Positions 57,450-64,000 of a stretch of 64,000 nucleotides of DNA are shown here, piece after piece (the stretch's first letter is position 1; every line of letters starts with the position of its first letter). Both the position numbers and the translations under genes were made by a program. The DNA comes from Rubrivivax sp. (GTDB lineage Bacteria; Pseudomonadota; Gammaproteobacteria; Burkholderiales; Burkholderiaceae_C), in assembly GCA_022842305.1 (NCBI GenBank), contig JALHPY010000006.1, positions 21,778-85,777 on the forward strand. The letters run 5' to 3'. Under the pieces are notes generated by a model. That model made no database searches. It was not told the origin of the DNA and was given only the letters and a program-made list of their open reading frames with translations.

Positions 57450-58304
57450 ATGAAGTTCCAAGGCTCCGACCAGTACGTCGCCACACCCGACCTGATGCTG
57501 GCGGTGAACGCCGCCGTCACGCTCAAGCGCCCGCTGCTCGTCAAGGGCGAGCCCGGCACCGGCAAGACCATGCTGGCCGAAGAGGTGGCACGGGCGCTGG
57601 GCATGCCGCTGCTGCAGTGGCACATCAAGAGCACGACCAAGGCGCAGCAGGGCCTGTACGAGTACGACGCGGTGAGCCGGCTGCGCGACAGCCAGTTGGC
57701 CGGTGTCGAAGGTGGGAACAAGGTCAAGGACATCCACAACTACATCGTCAAGGGTGTGCTGTGGCAGGCCTTCACGGCCGAGCAGCCGGTGGCGCTGCTG
57801 ATCGACGAAGTCGACAAGGCCGACATCGAGTTCCCCAACGACCTGCTGCGCGAACTCGACCGCATGGAGTTCTACGTGTACGAGACGCGCGAACTGGTGC
57901 AGGCGCGCCACCGCCCGCTGGTCTTCATCACCAGCAACAACGAGAAGGAGCTGCCGGATGCGTTTCTGCGCCGCTGCTTCTTCCACTACATCAAGTTCCC
58001 CGACGCCGACACCATGCGCAGCATCGTCGACGTGCACTTCCCCGGCCTCAAGCGCGAGCTGCTGGCCGCGGCCATGAAGACCTTCTACGAGGTGCGCAAC
58101 CTGCCCGGCCTGAAGAAGAAGCCCAGCACGAGTGAACTGCTCGACTGGCTCAAGCTGCTGGTGGCCGAAGACATCCCGCTGGAAGTGCTGCAGAGCAAGG
58201 ACGACAAGGTGGCGGTGCCGCCGCTGGTGGGCGCGCTGCTCAAGAACGAGCAGGACGTGACCTTGTTCGAGAAGCTGGTGTTCATGCAAAGGCACAACCG
58301 CTGA
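57450..58304 (+). CDS. MoxR family AAA+ ATPase
   Basis: A 284-residue AAA+ chaperone-like ATPase. It has Walker A GEPGTGKTMLAEE, Walker B ALLIDEVDKADIEFPNDLLRELD, sensor 1 FITSNNEKELPDAFLRRC, and the MoxR lid domain. MoxR ATPases work with von Willebrand factor A proteins in maturation of enzymes or complexes. The VWA protein expected next to it is encoded about 4 kb downstream (62285), beyond three unrelated genes. A TATACT -10 lies 42 bases upstream. Confidence 0.93.
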   Translation: MKFQGSDQYVATPDLMLAVNAAVTLKRPLLVKGEPGTGKTMLAEEVARALGMPLLQWHIKSTTKAQQGLYEYDAVSRLRDSQLAGVEGGNKVKDIHNYIVKGVLWQAFTAEQPVALLIDEVDKADIEFPNDLLRELDRMEFYVYETRELVQARHRPLVFITSNNEKELPDAFLRRCFFHYIKFPDADTMRSIVDVHFPGLKRELLAAAMKTFYEVRNLPGLKKKPSTSELLDWLKLLVAEDIPLEVLQSKDDKVAVPPLVGALLKNEQDVTLFEKLVFMQRHNR

Positions 58305-58310
58305 CCGGCA

Positions 58311-58910
58311 ATGGCCTGGCCCGATCCCGTGACGCTGGCCGGGCCCCATGCCCGGCTCGAACCGCTGTCCACCGCCCACCACGACGCCCTGTGCGCGGCC
58401 ACGCGCGACGGCGAACTCTGGCGCCTGTGGTACACCGCCGTCCCCGCGCCCGAGGGCATGGCCGCCGAGATCGACCGGCGCCTGGCGCTGCAATCCGCCG
58501 GCAGCATGCTGCCCTTCACGGTGTTCGATGGGTCATCGAGCGAGGGTCGCGTGGTCGGCATGACGACCTACATGCACATCGACCCGGTGCACCGCCGCGT
58601 CGAGATCGGCAGCACCTGGACCGCCGCCAGCGCACAGCGCGGCCCGCTCAACACGCAATGCAAGCGCCTGCTGCTGGGCCACGCCTTCGAGGCCCTGGGC
58701 TGCATCGCGGTCGAATTCCGCACCCACCGCCTCAACACCCAAAGCCGCCGCGCCATCGAACGCCTGGGCGCGCAGCTCGACGGCATGCTGCGCGCGCACC
58801 AGCGCAGCGCCGACGGTTCGCTGCGCGACACCGCCGTCTACAGCATCACCGCGGCCGAGTGGCCCACGGTGAAGGCGCACCTCGACTGGCAACTCGTCAA
58901 GCCCCGCTGA
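58311..58910 (+). CDS. GNAT family N-acetyltransferase (RimJ/RimL-like)
   Basis: A 199-residue acetyltransferase with the RimL-like N-terminus PVTLAGPHARLEPLSTAHHDALCAATRDGELWRLWYTAVPAPE. The fold continues IGSTWTAASAQRGPLNTQCKRLLLGHAFEALGCIAVEFRTHRLNTQSRRAIERLGAQLDG, an arrangement typical for ribosomal-protein or small-molecule acetylases. The acceptor is unknown. It starts six bases after moxR and 13 bases before the peptidase gene. Confidence 0.88.
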   Translation: MAWPDPVTLAGPHARLEPLSTAHHDALCAATRDGELWRLWYTAVPAPEGMAAEIDRRLALQSAGSMLPFTVFDGSSSEGRVVGMTTYMHIDPVHRRVEIGSTWTAASAQRGPLNTQCKRLLLGHAFEALGCIAVEFRTHRLNTQSRRAIERLGAQLDGMLRAHQRSADGSLRDTAVYSITAAEWPTVKAHLDWQLVKPR

Positions 58911-58923
58911 AGGAAGCCCCGCC

Positions 58924-60963
58924 ATGCCCCGCAAGAAGCCCATCACCGTCGAAGACCTGTGGCAGATCGAACGCCTGGGCACGCCCAGCCTGTCGCCCGA
59001 CGGCGCCCAGGCCGTGGCCGCGCTCACGCGCTTCAGCATGGACGACAACAAGTCCAGCGCCTCGCTGTGGCTGCTGTCCACGTTGGGCGGCCGGCCGCGG
59101 CCGCTCACGCACTGCGGCAGCAAGGACGGCGCACCGCAGTGGAGCCCGCACGGCGACCTGATCGCCTTCACCGCCAAGCGCGAACAGCAGGGCGTCAAGG
59201 ACGACGAGACCCAGCTCTACCTGATCGCCCCCGACGGCGGCGAGGCCCGGCGCGCGGCCGAGGTGCCCACCGGCGTGGACGCCTTCCGCTGGTGCCCCGA
59301 TGGGCGGCGGCTGGTACTGCTGTCCTGGGTCTGGCCCGGTCTGAAGGGCAGCAAGGCACAGGCCCAGGCGCACAAGGACTGGAAGGCGCGCAAGGAGACC
59401 GGCTACGCCACCAGCGAAGCGCAGTACCGCCACTGGGACCAGAACCTGCCCATGGGCCGCGTGCCCCACCTGCACCTGCTGGAGCTGGGCCGCGACGGCA
59501 CGCCGGCCAAGCTGCGCGACCTGTTCGAGGGCACGCCTTACGAGCTGAACCGCGCCGACCCCGACGCCACGCACTTCGACATCAGCCCCGACGGCCGCCG
59601 CCTGGTGTTTGCCTTCGACCCGACGCCCGAGAAGCGCGCCGATGGCCGCTTTGCGCTGGCCGAGATGGACCTGTCCAGCCGCAAGGTGGTGGTGATCGCG
59701 CGCGACGCCGAATGGGACTTCGGCGCGCCCCGCTACAGCCCCACGGGCGATCGCATCGCCTTCAGCGCCAGCCACCAGCAGCGCAAGCACACCATGCCGG
59801 CGCAGCTGGCGCTGTGGGAGCGCGAGACCGGCGCCTGGGAAGTGGTCAGTGCCGAATGGGACCACGAGGTACACGCGCCGCTGCTGTGGGAGGAAGACGG
59901 CCAGGCGCTGCTGTTCACGTCCGAGGACAAGGGCCGCCAGCACCTGTGGCGCTTCGACCTGCCCGACCGCCGCGCCGAGGTGGTGGTGACCGGTGGCTGG
60001 GTGGGCGGCTTCGACAAGACCGCCGGCACGCTGGTGGCGCTGGCCGACAGCGCCAGCCACCCGGGCCGGATTTCGGTGCACCGCACGGGCGAAGCGCCGC
60101 GCCGCATCGAGACCTTCAACGACGCGCTGCTGGCGCGCCTGGACCTGGGCCGCGTCGAGGACGTGTGGTTCGAGGGCGCGCGCACCGTGGCAGAAAGCGC
60201 CGAGGGTGACCCGGTGCAGATGTGGCTGGTCTACCCGCCCGGCTTCGACCCCAAGAAGAAGTACCCGGTGCTGCACAACATCCACGGCGGCCCGCACACC
60301 GGCCCGGGCGACAACTGGCATTACCGCTGGAACACCCAGGTCTTTGCGGCCCAGGGCTACGTGGTGGCCAGCGTCAATTACCACGGCTCATCGGGCTTCG
60401 GCTACGCCTTCCTCGACAGCATCACCCACCGCTGGGGCGAGCTCGAGCTGCAGGATGTGGAGGCCGGCACCGACTGGCTGCTCAAGCGGCGCTGGGTCGA
60501 CAGGAAGCGCGTCTTCGCCGCCGGCGGCAGCTACGGCGGCTACATGGTGGCCTGGATGAACGGCCACGTCGCGCCCGGGCGCTACCAGGCCTACATCTGC
60601 CACGCCGGCTGCTTCGACTGGGTGGGCATGTTCGCCGACGACGCCTGGGCCTGGCACGCGCGCGAACTGGGCGCCTGGTACTGGGACGACATGGCCAAGC
60701 TCAACGCCCAGAGCCCGCACGCCTTTGCCGGCAACATGGCCACGCCCACGCTGGTGATCCACGGCGCGCTGGACTACCGCGTTCCCGACGCGCAAGGGCT
60801 GGCCTACTACAACACGCTCAAGGCGCGCGGGGTCGATGCGCGGCTGCTGTGGTTCCCGGATGAGAACCACTGGATCCTCAAGCCGCGCAACAGCCGCCAG
60901 TGGTATGCCGAGTACTTCGGCTGGCTGAAGCAGCACGACCCGGCCACGGCTCGCCGGGCCTGA
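58924..60963 (+). CDS. S9 family prolyl oligopeptidase-like serine peptidase
   Basis: A 679-residue cytoplasmic peptidase. The N-terminal half is a seven-bladed propeller of WD40-like PD40 repeats (GTPSLSPDGAQAVAALTR, APQWSPHGDLIAFTA, HFDISPDGRRLVFAF). The C-terminal alpha/beta hydrolase domain (about 420-679) has HNIHGGPHTGPGDNW, the nucleophile Ser in AAGGSYGGYMVAWM, Asp in IHGALDYRVPDAQG and His in DENHWI. It lacks a signal peptide. Acylaminoacyl- or dipeptidyl-peptidase activity is likely. Its stop lies in a 25-bp tandem repeat. Confidence 0.94.
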   Translation: MPRKKPITVEDLWQIERLGTPSLSPDGAQAVAALTRFSMDDNKSSASLWLLSTLGGRPRPLTHCGSKDGAPQWSPHGDLIAFTAKREQQGVKDDETQLYLIAPDGGEARRAAEVPTGVDAFRWCPDGRRLVLLSWVWPGLKGSKAQAQAHKDWKARKETGYATSEAQYRHWDQNLPMGRVPHLHLLELGRDGTPAKLRDLFEGTPYELNRADPDATHFDISPDGRRLVFAFDPTPEKRADGRFALAEMDLSSRKVVVIARDAEWDFGAPRYSPTGDRIAFSASHQQRKHTMPAQLALWERETGAWEVVSAEWDHEVHAPLLWEEDGQALLFTSEDKGRQHLWRFDLPDRRAEVVVTGGWVGGFDKTAGTLVALADSASHPGRISVHRTGEAPRRIETFNDALLARLDLGRVEDVWFEGARTVAESAEGDPVQMWLVYPPGFDPKKKYPVLHNIHGGPHTGPGDNWHYRWNTQVFAAQGYVVASVNYHGSSGFGYAFLDSITHRWGELELQDVEAGTDWLLKRRWVDRKRVFAAGGSYGGYMVAWMNGHVAPGRYQAYICHAGCFDWVGMFADDAWAWHARELGAWYWDDMAKLNAQSPHAFAGNMATPTLVIHGALDYRVPDAQGLAYYNTLKARGVDARLLWFPDENHWILKPRNSRQWYAEYFGWLKQHDPATARRA

Positions 60964-61001
60964 CCCGGGTTCAGCCCGCCGGGCCTGATCCGGGTTCAGC
61001 C
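60952..61001. repeat. 25-bp tandem duplication over converging gene ends
   Basis: CGCCGGGCCTGACCCGGGTT... is repeated directly once, with 24 of 25 bases identical (one C to T change). Each copy holds a TGA usable by the peptidase frame and a TCA (TGA on the minus strand), so the duplication spans the 3' ends of both converging genes. Confidence 0.9.
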
Positions 61002-62162
61002 GGCGCACTCGACCCGGTTGCGCCCGGCCGCCTTGGCGCGGTACAGCGCCGCGTCGGCGCGGCGCAGCAGGTCGTCGCTGCCGCGGTCGGCGTCGACGAT
61101 GGCCGCCACGCCGAAGCTGGCGGTCAGGCGCACGGGCTCGCCGCCCAGCGCAATGTCCAAGGCCTGGATACGGGCGCGCACGCGCTCGGCAGCGGCGGCG
61201 GCCTCGGCCAGGCCGGTTTGCGGCATCAGCAGGCAGAACTCTTCGCCGCCCAGGCGCCCGGCGCTGTCGACCTCGCGCGAGGCCGCCTGCAGGCATTGCG
61301 CCACCGCCACCAGCGCCTGGTCGCCGGCGGCATGGCCGCGCGTGTCGTTGACGCGCTTGAAGTGGTCGATGTCCACCATCACCAGCGCATGGACCTGGCC
61401 ACTGCGCTGGTGCCAGCGCTGCTGGTCCTCGATGCGCCGCATCAGCTCGCGCCGGCTGAGCAGCCCGGTCAGTGCGTCGCGCTGCGACAGGTCCTGCAGC
61501 CGCCGCACCATGCGCGCCATCACCATGTAGGCCAGCAGCAGGTGCAGGATGATCACCAGCAGGCACAGGCCCAGCAGCATCAGCTGGTTGGCCAGGCCCG
61601 AGCTGGTGAGCGGCACCGAGCCCTCGGGCACCCGGCCCAGCAGCAGGCGGCCGGCCCGCGTGCCAAAGAGCACGGCGCCGGCCAGCAAAGGCAGCACCGC
61701 CAGGCTGGCAGCCACGCCGCCGAACTCCGCCCGGGCCGCACGCCAGGTCAGCGCCACCGCGTGCAGCAGCACGCCGGCCAGTGCCAGCGAGATCAGTGCG
61801 ACACGCAGGTGGGGCGGCAGACCCCGGATGATGTCCAGAATGCCCAGGGCTGCCGCCACTGCCAGCAGCAGGACGTAGGGCAGGTCGGCCGGCGGCCGGC
61901 GGAAAAACACCGCCAGGCCGCGCGCCAGGGCCACCAGGCCCAGCAGCAGGAAGAACTGGGCCAGCGCCGCGGGCCACGGCCCGGGCAGGCGCGAATTGAA
62001 CGCGCCGGCCAGGCTGGCGGCCAGCCCGGCGGCGCCGAAGACGGACCAGTGGCGCGAGGCGTGGCGCGACACCCGCAGCAGATCGGCGCTCACCCACCAG
62101 CCCAGCGCGGCCAACGATTGGGTCGAAACCAGCACCAGGAACAGCAGGACAATCGGGTCCAC
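60996..62162 (-). CDS. Membrane-bound diguanylate cyclase (GGDEF)
   Basis: A 388-residue protein with six or so transmembrane helices (about 5-225), then a cytoplasmic GGDEF domain (about 235-388). The catalytic motif is intact (RLGGEEFCLLMP), with DALTGLLSRRELMRRI and VMVDIDHFKRVNDTRGHAAGDQAL, and the I-site RxxD (REVD) five residues upstream. The GTG at 62162 starts the first helix; the track start 25 codons earlier adds a hydrophilic leader. The ligand or signal is unknown. It lies between the peptidase and VWA genes. Confidence 0.92.
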   Translation of the reverse strand: MDPIVLLFLVLVSTQSLAALGWWVSADLLRVSRHASRHWSVFGAAGLAASLAGAFNSRLPGPWPAALAQFFLLLGLVALARGLAVFFRRPPADLPYVLLLAVAAALGILDIIRGLPPHLRVALISLALAGVLLHAVALTWRAARAEFGGVAASLAVLPLLAGAVLFGTRAGRLLLGRVPEGSVPLTSSGLANQLMLLGLCLLVIILHLLLAYMVMARMVRRLQDLSQRDALTGLLSRRELMRRIEDQQRWHQRSGQVHALVMVDIDHFKRVNDTRGHAAGDQALVAVAQCLQAASREVDSAGRLGGEEFCLLMPQTGLAEAAAAAERVRARIQALDIALGGEPVRLTASFGVAAIVDADRGSDDLLRRADAALYRAKAAGRNRVECAG

Positions 62163-62284
62163 GGATCGAAGCCGGCAAGGACTGCTGCCGGAGGGTCGAA
62201 TGACGGGTGTGGCACCATCATGACACCCGGCGGCCACCCCCGGTGCCGAATCGAAGCCAAGTCCTGCACCGAACCCCCAAAGTC

Positions 62285-63457
62285 ATGCTGATCGACTTCT
62301 TCTACACGCTGCGCTCCGCCAAGCTCAAGGTGTCGGTGAAGGAATTCCTGACGCTGCTCGAGGCCATGAAGGCCGGCGTGATCGGTACCTCGGTCGACGA
62401 GTTCTACTACCTGGCGCGCACCTCGCTGGTCAAGGACGAGGCGCAGTTCGACAAGTTCGACCGCGCCTTCTCCGCCTACTTCAAGGGCGTGGAACTGCTC
62501 ACCGACTTCAGCCAGGACCTGCCGCTCGAATGGCTGCGCAAGACGCTGGAGCTGGAGCTGAGCGAAGCCGACAAGGCCGCCATCCAGAAGATGGGCTGGG
62601 ACGAGCTGATGGAAACGCTGAAGAAGCGCTTCGAAGAGCAGAAAGAGCGCCACGAGGGCGGCAGCAAGATGATAGGCACCGGTGGCACCAGCCCCTTCGG
62701 CGCCTACGGCTACAACCCGCAGGGCATCCGCATCGGCCAGGACAAGAGCCGCAACAAGAGCGCCGTAAAGGTGTGGGACCAGCGCGCCTACAAGGACTAC
62801 GACGACACCAAGGAGCTGGGCACGCGCAACATCAAGGTGGCGCTGCGCCGCCTGCGCCGCTTTGCGCGCGAGGGCTCGGCCGACGAGCTGGACCTGGACG
62901 ACACCATCCACTGCACCGCGGCCAACGCTGGCATGCTGGACATCAAGATGGTGCCCGAGCGCCACAACAAGGTCAAAGTGCTGCTGCTGATGGACGTGGG
63001 CGGCACCATGGACGAACACATCCACCGCGTCGAAGAACTCTTCAGCGCCACCAAGACCGAGTTCAAGCACCTCGAGTTCTATTACTTCCACAACTGCGTC
63101 TACGACTTCATGTGGAAGAACAACAAGCGCCGCTTCAGCGAGAAGCACCCCACCTGGGACGTGATCCGCAAGTACAACAAGGACTACAAGCTGATCTTCG
63201 TGGGCGACGCCACCATGAGCCCCTACGAGATCCTGCAGCCCGGCGGCAGCGTCGAATACAACAACGAGGAAACCGGTGCCGAATGGCTGCAGCGCCTGAC
63301 CCAGGCCTTCCCGCGCTTTGCCTGGATCAACCCCGAACCGCAGGGCGTGTGGCAGTACCGGCAGAGCATCGCCATCGTGCAGCAGCTGATGAACCAACGC
63401 ATGTTCCCGCTCACGCTGGCCGGGCTGGAAGGCGCGATGCGCTTGCTGGGCAAATGA
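62285..63457 (+). CDS. VWA domain protein, MoxR partner (CoxE-like)
   Basis: A 390-residue cytoplasmic protein with an N-terminal helical part (MLIDFFYTLRSAKLKVSVKEFLTLLEAMKAGV...) and a von Willebrand A domain (about 245-380). The MIDAS site reads LLMDVGGTMDEH, that is DxGxT rather than DxSxS, a variant usual in this family, followed by FVGDATMSP. These proteins act with MoxR ATPases. I use the ATG at 62285; earlier residues in the track are not conserved. Its stop overlaps the TamA-like gene by four bases. Confidence 0.92.
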   Translation: MLIDFFYTLRSAKLKVSVKEFLTLLEAMKAGVIGTSVDEFYYLARTSLVKDEAQFDKFDRAFSAYFKGVELLTDFSQDLPLEWLRKTLELELSEADKAAIQKMGWDELMETLKKRFEEQKERHEGGSKMIGTGGTSPFGAYGYNPQGIRIGQDKSRNKSAVKVWDQRAYKDYDDTKELGTRNIKVALRRLRRFAREGSADELDLDDTIHCTAANAGMLDIKMVPERHNKVKVLLLMDVGGTMDEHIHRVEELFSATKTEFKHLEFYYFHNCVYDFMWKNNKRRFSEKHPTWDVIRKYNKDYKLIFVGDATMSPYEILQPGGSVEYNNEETGAEWLQRLTQAFPRFAWINPEPQGVWQYRQSIAIVQQLMNQRMFPLTLAGLEGAMRLLGK

Positions 63458-64000
63458 GTCTGGCCGCTGCGGCGGCAGCCCGGCTGGCCTTGTGCGCTGC
63501 GCTGCTGCTGGGGGGCTGCGCCAGCCTGCCCGGATACGTGGAAACACCTGCCGATGGCGCCTCGGCACCGGCCACGACCCGTGCCGACAGCGGCCTGCGC
63601 ATCACGATCGACGCCCCGCCCGAGCTCAAGGCCCTGCTCGAGCAGCACCTGGACCTGGTGCGCCTGGGCAGCATGGCGCGCGACGATGTCGACGACGCCG
63701 AATGGTCGCGCCTGATCGAGGCCGCCCCGGCCCAGGTGCGCGACCTGCTGCAGACCGAGGGCTACTTCAGGCCGCAGCTGCAGCTCGAGCGCAGCCACGA
63801 CCCGGCCCATGCCCAACCCGACGAGGTGCGCCTGCGCGTGCAGCCGGGCGCACGCGCACGCGTCTCGCGCCTCACGCTCGAGGCCGAGGGCGCGCTCGGC
63901 CGCGACGCCGCCGCCGGCGACGCCTACGCCGTGGCCACCCTGGCCCAGCTGCGCGGCGCCTGGGAACTGCCCGTGGGCAGCGACTTCCGCAACGCCGTCT
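63454..64000 (+). CDS. tamA: Omp85-family translocation and assembly module TamA-like protein, N-terminal part
   Basis: The frame runs off the window, so it is missing from the ORF track. The 182 visible residues start MSLAAAAARLALCAALLLGGCASLPG, a signal peptide with a lipobox-like GGC. After it come POTRA-type stretches (ITIDAPPELKALLEQHLDLVRL, VRDLLQTEGYFRPQLQLE, VRLRVQPGARARVSRLTLEAEG). TamA proteins have three POTRA domains and a 16-strand barrel and insert outer-membrane proteins together with TamB. The ATG overlaps the VWA stop by four bases. Confidence 0.8.
   Translation, partial: MSLAAAAAARLALCAALLLGGCASLPGYVETPADGASAPATTRADSGLRITIDAPPELKALLEQHLDLVRLGSMARDDVDDAEWSRLIEAAPAQVRDLLQTEGYFRPQLQLERSHDPAHAQPDEVRLRVQPGARARVSRLTLEAEGALGRDAAAGDAYAVATLAQLRGAWELPVGSDFRNAV

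Overview
The window is about 64 kb of very GC-rich chromosomal DNA from a betaproteobacterium, most likely of the order Burkholderiales (Comamonadaceae or the Sphaerotilus/Leptothrix/Rubrivivax group). The evidence is the codon usage, the dapA-bamC pairing, the pcm-tolC-waaA order, a Bug-type tripartite tricarboxylate binding protein, and recurrent TAnAAT(CGCG) motifs ahead of starts. Genes are tightly packed: no gap without a gene exceeds 300 bases. I saw no prophage, insertion sequence, CRISPR array or rRNA. One tRNA (Gly, anticodon CCC) is present. Most long ORFs in the supplied track are antisense or out-of-frame shadows.

Layout. 1-3 kb: end of an MFS transporter, a tiny membrane protein, a SAM methyltransferase, dapA and bamC, closed by a strong terminator. 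3-5 kb (minus): an Ala/Pro-rich lipoprotein, then a cupin ribosomal oxygenase (YcfD type) with a companion protein. 5.1 kb: a SlyD-like FKBP. 5.6-12 kb (minus): an apparent seven-gene run, antitoxin-toxin-alaS-GNAT-UPF0149-coaBC-dut, headed by a Phd/VapC-type module with a palindromic operator. 12-16.5 kb: succinate-semialdehyde-type dehydrogenase, HpcH/HpaI aldolase, D-2-hydroxyacid dehydrogenase and a degenerate GGDEF protein. 16.6-20 kb: tRNA-Gly and a giant propeller/Y_Y_Y/GGDEF sensor. 20-24.8 kb: ahpC-ahpF behind a candidate OxyR site, a chemoreceptor and an unusual monohaem cytochrome c. 24.8-27 kb: trmB, uppP and a DUF1439 lipoprotein. 27-37 kb: tetR-adaptor-RND pump with a clear operator, a Pcm-like methyltransferase, TolC-type channel, waaA and a phosphomannomutase. 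37-42 kb: a catabolic cluster (GntR, FAH hydrolase, Bug protein, isochorismatase-like hydrolase, and a HpaB/AbfD-family flavoprotein).

42.9-50.9 kb is the most distinctive region. Haem oxygenase (makes biliverdin), bacteriophytochrome kinase, a single-domain receiver, a REC-PAS-kinase-pseudoREC hybrid, a REC-PAS protein with no output domain, and a Cache-domain chemoreceptor lie in one direction. This looks like a red/far-red light signalling island, possibly wired to chemotaxis. It is followed by an ATP-grasp ligase paired with an unknown 82-residue protein.

52-64 kb: Ada/AlkA fusion, ogt and a DMT exporter (alkylation repair), a cytochrome P450, a dihaem cytochrome c, a MoxR ATPase, GNAT, S9 peptidase, a membrane diguanylate cyclase, a VWA protein (partner of MoxR, here separated from it by about 4 kb), and the start of a TamA-like Omp85 protein cut by the window edge. 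Three GGDEF proteins, one degenerate, point to extensive c-di-GMP signalling.
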